Program-made: the position numbers and the translations under genes
NCBI GenBank assembly: GCA_900143635.1
Contig: FREY01000003.1
Location: 1-64,000 of the forward strand
Length of the DNA stretch: 64,000 nt
DNA from: Rhodobacteraceae bacterium Alg231-04
GTDB lineage: Bacteria > Pseudomonadota > Alphaproteobacteria > Rhodobacterales > Rhodobacteraceae
Direction: 5' to 3'
Shown: positions 56,605 through 64,000 of the stretch, in pieces
Layout of the letters: each line of letters opens with the position of its first letter
Position numbering within the stretch: the stretch's first letter is position 1
The notes under the pieces: model-generated
Seen by the model: only the letters and a program-made list of their open reading frames with translations
What the model was told of the DNA's origin: nothing
Databases searched by the model: none

Positions 56605-56634
56605 AAAAGGGGCCCTGCGGGGCCCCTTTTTGCT
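56605..56634 (+). terminator. Terminator of the TRAP operon
   Basis: AAAAGGGGCCC pairs with GGGCCCCTTTT (11 bp, loop TGCG), followed by a T-rich stretch. Confidence 0.9.
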
Positions 56635-56712
56635 TTTGGGAGGTGAGGGGCGCTGCCGCTCTGCGTGTCGCGCAGTCTGCCCCGTGTGTTGCTGGCCAGA
56701 AAAAGCGGCGGA

Positions 56713-57072
56713 TCAGCTGAACTGAATGAGGTCCCAACGGTTCCCGAAGGGATCCTGCCAGACGGCCACGGTACCATATGGTTCGTCGCGCGCGGGTTCT
56801 TCAAATGTGACGCCTTTGGCCATCATGGCGGCGTGATCGCCTGCGAAATCATTGGTCGCCAGAAACAGACCAACGCGGCCACCGAACTGATCGCCGATGG
56901 CAGCCTGCTGCCGGGGTCCGTCGGCACGGGCAAGGATCAATCCGCCCTGCGCCGCACCCGGAGGCAGGATACGGACCCATCGTTTGTGGCCTTGATCGAC
57001 ATCCTCTGCCAGCTGCCAGCCGAGCGTGCCGCAATAAAAAGAAATTGCAGCGTCGTAATCGGGAACAAGCAA
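56713..57072 (-). CDS. VOC superfamily (glyoxalase-like) protein
   Basis: A 119-residue VOC protein with the typical N-terminal strand-helix (LVPDYDAAISFYCGTLGWQL) and C-terminal DPFGNRWDLIQ. The listed TTG start at 57072 loses the family's first strand. In frame upstream, ATT CAG ACC CTC CAT GCG GTC TCC (from 57096) would add residues like those of a full VOC N-terminus, directly after the bpt stop. An ATT start or translational coupling to bpt is therefore possible. No substrate is inferred. Confidence 0.75.
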   Translation of the reverse strand: MLVPDYDAAISFYCGTLGWQLAEDVDQGHKRWVRILPPGAAQGGLILARADGPRQQAAIGDQFGGRVGLFLATNDFAGDHAAMMAKGVTFEEPARDEPYGTVAVWQDPFGNRWDLIQFS

Positions 57073-57102
57073 GGAGACCGCATGGAGGGTCTGAATTGGG
57101 CG

Positions 57103-57924
57103 TCAGTCCCTTGAGGCGCGGCGATCGGGCAGGGCGATACTGGCCACCTGCTGGGCGATGGTATCCGCCGCCGCCGGCTGGGTCGTATGTTCAAAATCCG
57201 CCGGATCGTCCATCGGGTTCCACCGGCCACCCTGAAAGACCTCCAGCCCGGCGAACTTGACTTTATAGTCCATCTTCGGGCTGCCCGGCACCCAATAGCC
57301 CAAGTAGACATAGGGCAGTCCGGCCTCGCGGGCGATTTCGATATGATCGAGGATCATATAGGTGCCCAAGGATTGTTTCGGCAGGGTCGGGTCGTAGAAG
57401 GAGTAGACCATGCTCAGCCCGTCTTCCAGAACATCCGTCAGCGACACGGCCGTCAGCTCTTCCAGTCCGGGGCTGGCATATTCCACCACCCGGCTGCGGA
57501 TGGGGGTCTCTTCTACCATGGCGGCGAACTCAAAGACGTCCATGTCTGCCATGCCGCCTTCGGCGTGTCGGCTGTCGAGGTAACGGCGGAACAGGGCGTA
57601 TTGATCTTCGGTGGCCCAGGGCGACGTAGCGCGGCGCTGCAAATAGGTGTTTCGCTTGCTGGTGCGTTTCTGGCTGCGGGTCGGTGCGAAGCGCGACACA
57701 TCAATTCGGGCAGACAGGCAGGCACTGCATTCGGCGCAGGAGGGGCGGTAGAGTACGTTCTGCGAGCGGCGAAACCCCTGCTGGGAGAGGCTGTTGTTCA
57801 GCGCTTCGGAATTGTCGCCCTGCAGCGAGGTGAACAGCTTGCGCTCCATCCGGCCCTCCAGATAGGGGCAGGGCTGCGGTGCAGTCACATAGAATTGAGG
57901 GGCAATCGGCAGCGTGTGGCGCAT
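57103..57924 (-). CDS. bpt: Aspartate/glutamate leucyltransferase (arginyltransferase family)
   Basis: Bpt transfers Leu from Leu-tRNA to N-terminal Asp/Glu and feeds the N-degron pathway. The 273-residue protein has the N-terminal [16 protein letters not shown] segment and the cysteine cluster [18 protein letters not shown], a probable metal- or haem-binding site of the ATE family. It continues with [21 protein letters not shown] and the C-terminal [22 protein letters not shown]. The start ATG at 57924 is chosen over the longer frame because [22 protein letters not shown] matches Bpt N-termini. Confidence 0.88.
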   Translation of the reverse strand: MRHTLPIAPQFYVTAPQPCPYLEGRMERKLFTSLQGDNSEALNNSLSQQGFRRSQNVLYRPSCAECSACLSARIDVSRFAPTRSQKRTSKRNTYLQRRATSPWATEDQYALFRRYLDSRHAEGGMADMDVFEFAAMVEETPIRSRVVEYASPGLEELTAVSLTDVLEDGLSMVYSFYDPTLPKQSLGTYMILDHIEIAREAGLPYVYLGYWVPGSPKMDYKVKFAGLEVFQGGRWNPMDDPADFEHTTQPAAADTIAQQVASIALPDRRASRD

Positions 57925-58010
57925 CTGGATCCGGGCAAGTCTCTCTCGGTTACGCGAAAAGGATAGCAACCCCAGCGGCAAGCGCCAAGGGTGCGATTGC
58001 CGCTATGGTT

Positions 58011-58442
58011 TCAGCTTCGTCTATTTAGCACCGAAGTTCCAAGGAAATGGTCTGTCAGCCCCTGGCCGCGTGCGGAGGTGAGCATCAAGACAACCGAAAT
58101 CACCTGCAGCACCGGAAAGGCCATCGAAATCGTGTAGCCGGTGGTGTGCAGGGCTGCGAGGCCACTGTCGGGCTTGCGGCCTTCATTGCCGCGCAGCTCG
58201 ATCCCGGCAAAGCGCATGCCCCAGGTGCCGCCGCCATTGGCAATGGTCACGACCCGGTAGGCAAAGCCGATTGCCAAGTACATCAGCGGCCAGATCAGCA
58301 GTCCGGCAAAGGCGGTCAGCGGCACCAGAAGCACGCAGAGGGCAAAGATCAGGAAGGAATCCAATACCCAGGCAAAGAGGCGTTTGGAGGGAACAGAGGC
58401 ATAGAACTGCGGCTGATAGTCGGGATCAGGCAGGGCGGACAT
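58011..58442 (-). CDS. RDD-family membrane protein
   Basis: A 143-residue membrane protein whose core fits the RDD family: RLFAWVLDSFLIFALCVLLVPLTAFAGLL gives the Arg...Asp.. signature, then GTWGMRFAGIELRGNEGRKPDSG in the loop before a further TM, and TDHFLGTSVLNRRS at the C-terminus. RDD proteins are poorly characterised, with some reported as ion antiporters. The ATG at 58442 lies well inside a longer frame; the upstream part is antisense-like and lacks similarity. Confidence 0.85.
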   Translation of the reverse strand: MSALPDPDYQPQFYASVPSKRLFAWVLDSFLIFALCVLLVPLTAFAGLLIWPLMYLAIGFAYRVVTIANGGGTWGMRFAGIELRGNEGRKPDSGLAALHTTGYTISMAFPVLQVISVVLMLTSARGQGLTDHFLGTSVLNRRS

Positions 58443-58518
58443 AGATCGGTTTCCTTGATGAGATACGTGGCCCACCCCGCCGATAACGACGGGGTGGGTA
58501 GGGTCAAGCGCTGCTGTT

Positions 58519-58941
58519 TCAGGCGCTTTCTTTGTCTTCGCTGCTGGCGCTGCGGGCACGTTCGTCCATGAAGTCATCGAATTCAGACTTGTCGCGGGCG
58601 GCGCGCAGGCGTTCCAGGAAGGATTCAAAATCATCCTGCTCCTGTTCCAGACGGCGCAGGGTGTCTTCCTTATAGTGGTCAAAGGCGCGGTTTCCAGTGC
58701 GCGACGCCCCGCGCATTGCGGCGGATTTCCAGGACTTGCGGCTGCTGCAGGGGCTGTTGAACATACGTTTGCTCCAGATCATATAGGCAAGAAGGGCGAG
58801 GCCGACAGGCCAGAAGAAGATAAAGGACAGGACCATCGCGGCGATCCATGCGCCTTTTCCTCGGGCGTCCAGCCAGGTTTCGGTGCGGGCGAACCAGCCT
58901 CGGCTGTCGCCGGTTGGAGCTGTGTCGGTAAAGGTCGTCAT
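58519..58941 (-). CDS. DUF2852 domain-containing protein
   Basis: A 140-residue protein with one or two TM segments (about 29-54, AWIAAMVLSFIFFWPVGLALLAYMIW) and a C-terminal amphipathic coiled coil rich in charged residues (about 75-135). This matches the DUF2852 family, common in Rhodobacterales and of unknown function. The ATG at 58941 has an AGGGAGAC site. A palindromic site lies 26 bp upstream. The divergent partner is a 47-residue membrane protein gene. Confidence 0.87.
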   Translation of the reverse strand: MTTFTDTAPTGDSRGWFARTETWLDARGKGAWIAAMVLSFIFFWPVGLALLAYMIWSKRMFNSPCSSRKSWKSAAMRGASRTGNRAFDHYKEDTLRRLEQEQDDFESFLERLRAARDKSEFDDFMDERARSASSEDKESA

Positions 58942-58966
58942 CAGTGTCTCCCTCTTGGTAGGTTGG

Positions 58967-58985
58967 ATGTAAATGTCTTTCACAT
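58967..58985. promoter_or_regulatory. Palindromic operator candidate, site 1 (DUF2852 side)
   Basis: ATGTAAATGTCTTTCACAT is an imperfect inverted repeat, ATGTRAA-N5-TTYACAT, located 26 bp upstream of the DUF2852 start. Its reverse complement has the same arms as site 2 at 59024. A shared regulator is inferred. Confidence 0.6.
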
Positions 58986-59023
58986 CACCGATATGGGGTC
59001 GCGAAAGGGATACTCAAGAGTGG

Positions 59024-59042
59024 ATGTGAATGTTTTTTACAT
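59024..59042. promoter_or_regulatory. Palindromic operator candidate, site 2 (small-protein side)
   Basis: ATGTGAATGTTTTTTACAT, the same ATGTRAA-N5-TTYACAT pattern in the opposite orientation, 57 bp from site 1 centre to centre and 127 bp before the small membrane protein start. Confidence 0.6.
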
Positions 59043-59168
59043 TTCTTCGATCCGCGGCTGCAATGGCAGGGGGGCAGCGGCTGAGAACGGTGTTTTTGCA
59101 GCTGTTCATGGTTGCTAAATGTCTTTGCTATCCAATTGGCCCGATCGTTCGCGCCCCTGGAGAAAGAC

Positions 59169-59312
59169 ATGCCGTTTCAAAAAAAGTGCCGTGCCAAGAG
59201 CATCTGTGTAGCCAAGGCTCATATCCCGTCAGGCTGGTGGATCTTGCCGGCGGTCGCAGGCGGGGCGGTAATTTGGCTGTTGATCGTTCTTGCGATGATC
59301 GATGCGATTTAA
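59169..59312 (+). CDS. Small (47 aa) single-TM membrane protein
   Basis: ATG at 59169 with a GGAGAAAG site encodes 47 residues: a basic N-terminus (MPFQKKCRAKSICVAKAH) and one TM segment (about 22-44, GWWILPAVAGGAVIWLLIVLAMI). It is too short for confident family assignment. It lies divergent from DUF2852 with two copies of a palindromic operator between them, which favours it being a real gene. Confidence 0.6.
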   Translation: MPFQKKCRAKSICVAKAHIPSGWWILPAVAGGAVIWLLIVLAMIDAI

Positions 59313-59634
59313 CCATCGTTCCAGCTGGAATTGCGATTGCAGATCTGTCCGCTGTGTTTCGTGAGCGTGGCTGCAGGGCGTCAACTGGTTCGCCCCGCGC
59401 CGGTTTCTGCGGCAGGATCGTATCTGACAAAAATTATACTCGCTAACGAATGCCGCATTGAAGTGGGCAGTTTCTGCAATCGCTTTGAAAAGTGTATGCG
59501 AAACTAATGATTCTCCTTATGCGGGGTTTCCGGACTTTCCCAATGGCCATCGCCGGCGTAATATCCGCGCCGAATTGCACCATGCGTCGACGGGGGGCAT
59601 TGACGCCGCCTGCTGGTCGGATCACCTTCGGGTC
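59313..59634 (+). other. 322-bp gap before glnE: no separate gene
   Basis: The glnE frame stays open back to 59458 but the first 59 codons have no GlnE-like sequence. No convincing promoter, hairpin or small gene was found here. Confidence 0.5.
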
Positions 59635-62418
59635 ATGACAAACGCATTGAAAATTTCCCGCTGTCCCAGAGCCTTCGACCCTGATTTGGGCAATGATGCC
59701 CTTGCGGCACTGCCGGATCTTTCGGGCGATTCTGCCCAGTTGGTTCACGGCACCGCCGGCTCTTCGCCCTATCTGGCCGGGTTGATCCGACAGGAGGCCG
59801 GCTGGATTGGCACTGCACTGGATGATCCCGAGGCCGCCATTGCCGGTGTTTTTGCCGATTGCCGGGCTTTGGCCCCTGATCAGTTGCGTTCGGGATTGCG
59901 GCAGGCCAAGCGCCGGGTGGCGCTGCTGACTGCGCTGGCGGATCTGTCCGGTGGCTGGTCGCTGGAACAGGTAACAACTGCACTGACGGATTTTGGCGCG
60001 CTGGCGGCGGATGTTGCCATCAAGGCCGAGATTGCCACCGCCATTCGGCGTAAGAAATTGCCGGGGATGACCGAGGAAGATGTCCACTCGGCAGCCGGGC
60101 TGACCATTCTGGCGATGGGCAAGATGGGCGCGCACGAGCTGAACTACAGCTCAGATATCGATCTGATCTGCCTGTTTGACGAGACCCGCTTTGACCCTGC
60201 CGATTTCTATGAGGCGCGTCAGGCGATGGTGCGCGCGACTCGAAACATGTGCTCCATCCTGTCCGAGCGCACCGCCGAGGGCTATGTTTTTCGCACCGAC
60301 CTGCGGCTGCGCCCCGATCCCAGTTCGACCCCGGTCTGCCTGGCGATGGAGGCTGCCGAACGCTATTACGAGAGCCTCGGCCGGACCTGGGAGCGCGCCG
60401 CCTATATCAAGGCACGCCCCTGTGCCGGGGATCTGGAGGCCGGCGCGCGGTTTCTTAAATCATTGCGCCCGTTCGTGTGGCGGCGCCATCTGGATTTCGC
60501 GGCGATCCAGGATGCCCACGACATGCGGCTGAAGATACGCGAAAACAAGGGCACCGGCGGGCGGATCAACGTGCTGGGCCACGATATGAAACTGGGCCGC
60601 GGCGGTATCCGCGAGATCGAGTTTTTTACCCAGACCCGGCAGCTGATCGCCGGCGGGCGGGACGAAAGCCTGCGCCTGCGCGGCACCAAAGAGGGGCTGG
60701 CGGCGCTGACCGCCAAGGGATGGGTGCCCGAAGATGTAGCGCAGGCGCTGAGTGAGCACTATCGCCAGCATCGCGACATCGAGCACCGTATTCAGATGGT
60801 CCATGACGCCCAGACCCATAAAATGCCCGACAGCAGCGAAGGGATCGCCCGGATCGCCTGTCTGATGGATATGGACCCCGAGACGCTGGTTGCCAACACC
60901 GCGACGCGGCTGGCCGAAGTGCATGAATTGACCGAAGACTTCTTTGCCCCCGATGCGGTCGCGCCAGACCGGGTGGAATTGCCGGCGGAGCTGGATGGCT
61001 CAATTCTGGCGCGCTGGCAGACATATCCGGCCCTGCGCTCGGCGCGCAGTGCGCAGATTTTCGAACGGGTCAAGCCAGAGCTGTTGGCGCGGATTTCCAA
61101 GACAGCGAAACCCAACGAGTCTCTGCTGGCACTGGACGGTTTTCTTGCAGGTCTGCCGGCCGGGGTGCAGTTGTTTTCCCTGTTTGATGCAAACCCGCAG
61201 CTGATGGATCTTTTGATCGACATCGCCGGTACATCCCATGATCTGGCGGGCTACCTGTCGCGCAATGCCTCAGTGTTTGATGCGGTTATTGGCGGGTCGT
61301 TCTTTGCGGACTGGCCCGGAGCGGCCGTGATCAGGGATACGCTGGCTGCCCGCCTGGCAGAGGAGCCGGATTACGAGGCACAGCTGGATGGCGCGCGGCG
61401 CTGGAGCAAGGAATGGCGGTTCCGCATTGGTGTGCATCACCTGCGTGGTCTGATCAGCGGCGCCGAGGCTGGCGCGCAATACGCCGAGCTGGCCGAAGCG
61501 GTCATTGCCGCCATCACTCCGCTGGTGATGGCGGAATTTGCCCGAAAACACGGACCTGCGCCAGGACGCGGCATGGCGGTGCTGGGCATGGGATCGCTGG
61601 GGGCAGGGCAGATCAATGCCAAATCCGATCTGGACCTGATCGTGATCTATGACCCGCAGGATCAGGAGATGTCCGAGGGCCGCCGCCCTCTGTCTGTGCG
61701 CCCATATTATGCGCGCCTAACGCAGGCGCTGGTCACGGCGCTGACCGCGCCAATGGCGCAGGGTCGCCTTTATGAGGTCGATATGCGCCTGCGTCCATCC
61801 GGCACGCAGGGGCCGGTGGCGACCAGCTGGGCCGGTTTTCAGAACTATCAGCAAAACGAGGCCTGGACCTGGGAGCATCTGGCGCTGACACGCGCCCGCC
61901 CGGTGGCAGGGGATGCTGGCCTTTGTGCCGATATCACCACCTTCCGCGAGGCGTTCTTGTCCCATCCGCGCCCGCGTGATGTGGTGCTCAAGGATGTGTC
62001 CGAAATGCGGGGCCGTCTGGCGGCGGCAAAGTCGCCCTCGGGCGTCTGGGATGCCAAGACCGGCGCCGGGCGGATGATGGATATCGAACTGATCGCGCAG
62101 TCGGGCACCTTGCTGTCGGATGCTGTGGCTTCGACCGTCAGGGGCGGGCTGCAGGGCGCTGTCGCTTCTGGCTGGCTGGACGCCGCGGATGCGGCGGCAT
62201 TGCAGGCGGGCTATGACCTATTCTGGGAGGTGCAATCCACGGCGCGGCTGATATCGGACAAGCCTTTGGAAGCGGACGGAATGGGCGAAGGCGGCGCGCA
62301 GTTCCTGTGCCGTGCGACTGGATTTGACCGTCTGGACGCCTTGGAGACTGCGCTGGAAGACCATTATGCAGCCTGTGCGGCCATCATCGACGCCGCGCTT
62401 GAGAAGGAGGCCCCGTGA
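59635..62418 (+). CDS. glnE: Glutamine synthetase adenylyltransferase/deadenylylase
   Basis: Bifunctional enzyme that adenylylates and deadenylylates glutamine synthetase in response to PII. The 927-residue protein has two nucleotidyltransferase (GlnE) domains with the motifs GKMGAHELNYSSDIDLICLFD and GMGSLGAGQINAKSDLDLIVIYD, each followed by a GlnD PII-uridylyltransferase-type helical domain. The start at 59635 (MTNALKISRC) lacks a strong ribosome site, so the N-terminus is uncertain by a few dozen residues. The stop overlaps the next start (TGATG). Confidence 0.93.
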   Translation: MTNALKISRCPRAFDPDLGNDALAALPDLSGDSAQLVHGTAGSSPYLAGLIRQEAGWIGTALDDPEAAIAGVFADCRALAPDQLRSGLRQAKRRVALLTALADLSGGWSLEQVTTALTDFGALAADVAIKAEIATAIRRKKLPGMTEEDVHSAAGLTILAMGKMGAHELNYSSDIDLICLFDETRFDPADFYEARQAMVRATRNMCSILSERTAEGYVFRTDLRLRPDPSSTPVCLAMEAAERYYESLGRTWERAAYIKARPCAGDLEAGARFLKSLRPFVWRRHLDFAAIQDAHDMRLKIRENKGTGGRINVLGHDMKLGRGGIREIEFFTQTRQLIAGGRDESLRLRGTKEGLAALTAKGWVPEDVAQALSEHYRQHRDIEHRIQMVHDAQTHKMPDSSEGIARIACLMDMDPETLVANTATRLAEVHELTEDFFAPDAVAPDRVELPAELDGSILARWQTYPALRSARSAQIFERVKPELLARISKTAKPNESLLALDGFLAGLPAGVQLFSLFDANPQLMDLLIDIAGTSHDLAGYLSRNASVFDAVIGGSFFADWPGAAVIRDTLAARLAEEPDYEAQLDGARRWSKEWRFRIGVHHLRGLISGAEAGAQYAELAEAVIAAITPLVMAEFARKHGPAPGRGMAVLGMGSLGAGQINAKSDLDLIVIYDPQDQEMSEGRRPLSVRPYYARLTQALVTALTAPMAQGRLYEVDMRLRPSGTQGPVATSWAGFQNYQQNEAWTWEHLALTRARPVAGDAGLCADITTFREAFLSHPRPRDVVLKDVSEMRGRLAAAKSPSGVWDAKTGAGRMMDIELIAQSGTLLSDAVASTVRGGLQGAVASGWLDAADAAALQAGYDLFWEVQSTARLISDKPLEADGMGEGGAQFLCRATGFDRLDALETALEDHYAACAAIIDAALEKEAP

Positions 62419-62690
62419 TGGAGGGCAGAACTGAACTGGACCCCAAGGCCTTGATGTTTGAGGCTTTTCGGATAGAGGGCATCACAGATTCCCAGTGTCG
62501 CAGCATCTTTCTCGACTGGGCGCTGAGCCTGCCTGCGGGCCATGACAGCCGCGATGCCATTCGGACTATGTTGGATACATATGCTGCGGATCTGCCGGAC
62601 CACCCGATGAGCCTGGTTCTGACACAAGGCCTGCAGGATATGGGTACCCCAAAGCGGCGCGGTGGCTGGCGGTCGCGCAACCGCGACTGA
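62418..62690 (+). CDS. Hypothetical protein translationally coupled to glnE
   Basis: A 90-residue helical protein with no family I recognise. Its ATG overlaps the glnE TGA (TGATG) and has an AAGGAGG site inside glnE, so co-translation with glnE is likely. Features: EAFRIEGITDSQCRSIFLDWALSL, then DAIRTMLDTYAADLPDHPMSLVLTQGL, and a basic RSRNRD tail. The tight coupling suggests a link to nitrogen control, without direct evidence. Confidence 0.75.
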   Translation: MEGRTELDPKALMFEAFRIEGITDSQCRSIFLDWALSLPAGHDSRDAIRTMLDTYAADLPDHPMSLVLTQGLQDMGTPKRRGGWRSRNRD

Positions 62691-62759
62691 TCAGGTAGGG
62701 GGGGCTGGTTCCCCCCACGATCACAACATCCATCTGCCTGATCTCACGGGAAATATTGG

Positions 62760-62774
62760 TTAATTTTTACTTAA
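62760..62774. promoter_or_regulatory. CtrA-like box upstream of lipoprotein gene
   Basis: TTAATTTTTACTTAA fits TTAA-N7-TTAA, about 100 bp before the lipoprotein start. The surrounding DNA is A/T-rich, so chance is more likely than for the ftsB site. Confidence 0.35.
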
Positions 62775-62872
62775 TATTGCGCCAAATCTGTCTCAAATCC
62801 GCCTCATTTGGAGGCGATTCTCAATCCCAACCAATACCGCTGGATCATCTGGCGCGCCAAAGGAGTGGGATC

Positions 62873-63619
62873 ATGATGGGTCTTCGCAAAGTTGTTTTAG
62901 TCGCTTGTGGGCTGGGCCTTTCGGCTTGTTCTACTGTTGATGTGGCCACGCGGAACAACCCCTATGAAGTTCTGCCTGCGGGACAGCCGCAGACACCTTC
63001 GGGTTATATCCAAAACGAGGCCCCGGCGGATCTGAAACTGGTGCCGGCATTTGCCGAAGCAGGCGCGGTCCCCGAACCCTCGGTTCAGATCACCGATGCG
63101 TTTCAGGTTCCGGTGTCCATCGTGTCCGTCCGCGTCCGGGTGCCGCGTTCGCTGAGCGTTTCCGAGGCAAACCGCTATCTGCCGCGCGGTGACATCGTCT
63201 GGCGCGAAGACCCGATTGGCGATCGCCATGCGCAGGTGGGCACCATTGTGCAGGCGGCCATGGAACAGGGCACTGCATCCTTGGATGGCCCGGTTCAGGC
63301 GGTTCTCGACATTCGCTTGTCGCGCTTTCACGCGCTGACCGAAAAGGCCCGCTACACAACCGGCGGCGTGCATTCGATCAGCTTTGATCTGGCGTTGACC
63401 GACCCGCAGACCGGCGAATTGCTGACACCTGTACGTCAGGTGCGTGCCGATCTGGACGCCTTTGGCGGCAAGCAGGCGCTGCGCGCCATGGCGGCGGGCC
63501 AGACCCAGAAGGTCCGGATCACCAACCATCTGGCCGAGGTAATTCGCCAGGAATTGACCAACCCGGACGGCTACAAGAACGCCAGCCTTGGCTTCATGCA
63601 GATGCTGAACAACATCTGA
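62873..63619 (+). CDS. DUF6778-like lipoprotein
   Basis: A 248-residue protein with a lipoprotein signal (LVACGLGLSAC, lipobox LSAC with Cys near 20) after the ATG at 62873, which has an AAAGGAGTGGG site. A second ATG at 62876 is equally possible. The mature part is a periplasmic or outer-membrane-associated domain rich in beta structure (VSIVSVRVRVPRSLSVSEANRYLPRGDIVWREDPIGDRHAQV) and resembles DUF6778 proteins of Rhodobacteraceae. Function unknown. Confidence 0.75.
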   Translation: MMGLRKVVLVACGLGLSACSTVDVATRNNPYEVLPAGQPQTPSGYIQNEAPADLKLVPAFAEAGAVPEPSVQITDAFQVPVSIVSVRVRVPRSLSVSEANRYLPRGDIVWREDPIGDRHAQVGTIVQAAMEQGTASLDGPVQAVLDIRLSRFHALTEKARYTTGGVHSISFDLALTDPQTGELLTPVRQVRADLDAFGGKQALRAMAAGQTQKVRITNHLAEVIRQELTNPDGYKNASLGFMQMLNNI

Positions 63620-63656
63620 GCTTCCGAACCGCCAAGAACTTAGCTATGAGGGCGGT

Positions 63657-64000
63657 ATGACAACGCCCTCATCAGCACCCGCCCGCGCCAAGCTCCGTAT
63701 GAAACCCAAAACGAATGCCCGCGCCCTGCGCCATGGCTTCCCCTGGGTCTACGCCAACGAAGTGGTCACCGACCGCCGCACCCGCAGCCTTGCCCCCGGC
63801 ACGCTGGCGGTGCTGGAGGACGAGGGCATGCAGCCGCTCGGCCTTGTCGCGGTGAACCCTGACAGCAAGATCATTGGCCGGATGCTGGACCGCAATCCAG
63901 AAGCCACACTGGATGCCGCCTGGTTCGAGGCCCGCATCGGCCGCGCCCTTGCGATGCGCGAACGCCTCTATGACACGCCCTTTTATCGTCTGGTCCATGC
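63657..64000 (+). CDS. Class I SAM-dependent rRNA methyltransferase (RlmI-like), N-terminal part
   Basis: Starts at ATG 63657 and runs off the right edge after 114 complete codons. The sequence MKPKTNARALRHGFPWVYANEVV is the N-terminal PUA-like domain of RlmI/RlmK-type 23S rRNA cytosine methyltransferases, and ...DTPFYRLVHA reaches the linker before the methyltransferase domain. The catalytic part lies outside the window, so a precise target is not claimed. Confidence 0.82.
   Translation, partial: MTTPSSAPARAKLRMKPKTNARALRHGFPWVYANEVVTDRRTRSLAPGTLAVLEDEGMQPLGLVAVNPDSKIIGRMLDRNPEATLDAAWFEARIGRALAMRERLYDTPFYRLVH

Noticed and set aside
58967-58985. PpsR/AppA-type photosynthesis operator TGT-N12-ACA
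   Set aside because: The spacer is 11 bp in both sites, there are no photosynthesis genes, and the 19-bp palindrome explains the sequence better.
62696-62718. Intrinsic terminator after the glnE operon
   Set aside because: A GGGGGG/CCCCCC hairpin is visible but no T tract follows; too weak for a terminator call.

Overview
The window is chromosomal DNA of high G+C content from an alphaproteobacterium. It looks like a Roseobacter-group member of the Rhodobacterales, inferred from gene content: an E1-beta subunit (PdhB) with its own lipoyl domain next to an ftsB-like gene, a TakP-type TRAP transporter for 2-oxo acids, DUF2852, DUF2189, DUF3179 and DUF3971 proteins typical of the group, a GTTC-N7-GTTC LexA box before uvrA, and TTAA-N7-TTAA CtrA-like boxes. 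No rRNA, tRNA or CRISPR array was seen.

Layout. 1-1155: the 5' part of an IS91-type element (tyrosine integrase plus a Y2 transposase broken by an amber codon). 1392-6176: pyruvate dehydrogenase genes pdhABC, a GFA-domain gene and ftsB. 6496-10622: pgk, two tandem cyclophilins, a C39-like secreted protein and a DUF3179 protein. 10719-14152: a bactofilin overlapping an M23 peptidase, a DUF455 protein and a Bcp peroxiredoxin. 14240-20868: a large AsmA-like protein, queA, an MFS transporter and DUF924. 21100-22758: rpsU followed by a lower-GC insert (rsmJ, VOC protein). 23481-29102: lpdA, an MFS transporter and SOS-controlled uvrA. 29192-33520: two regulator-centred divergent pairs around an MmgE/PrpD gene. 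33575-36653: a valine-catabolism operon. 36847-41191: a TPR gene with a nonsense codon, mrcA and prfB. 41383-44989: amidase, DUF2189, an XRE regulator and a small unknown protein. 45013-47531: ilvBN with a complete leader-peptide attenuator. 47794-49697: a 2OG oxygenase and a KpsC/S-like protein. 49704-56583: a NarL-type two-component system divergent from a TRAP transporter with an unusually large DctM. 56713-64000: VOC, bpt, RDD, DUF2852, a 47-residue membrane protein, glnE, a lipoprotein and the start of an RlmI-like methyltransferase.

How the genes connect. Central carbon metabolism dominates: PGK, the pyruvate dehydrogenase complex (E1/E2 at 1.4-5.1 kb, E3 at 23.5 kb), acetolactate synthase, valine degradation and probable 2-oxo acid uptake all act on pyruvate or branched-chain 2-oxo acids. 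The strongest non-coding signals fit this theme. One near-identical 18-bp palindrome lies about 30 bp before both pdhA and lpdA, a related palindrome precedes the valine operon, and a branched-chain-rich leader peptide controls ilvB.

I did not find a clearly new defence system or mobile gene cluster. The most novel-looking items are regulatory (the pdhA/lpdA operator pair, the paired operators at 59 kb with a small membrane protein gene, and the start codon directly after an intrinsic terminator at 8.9 kb). There are also two probable nonsense mutations.
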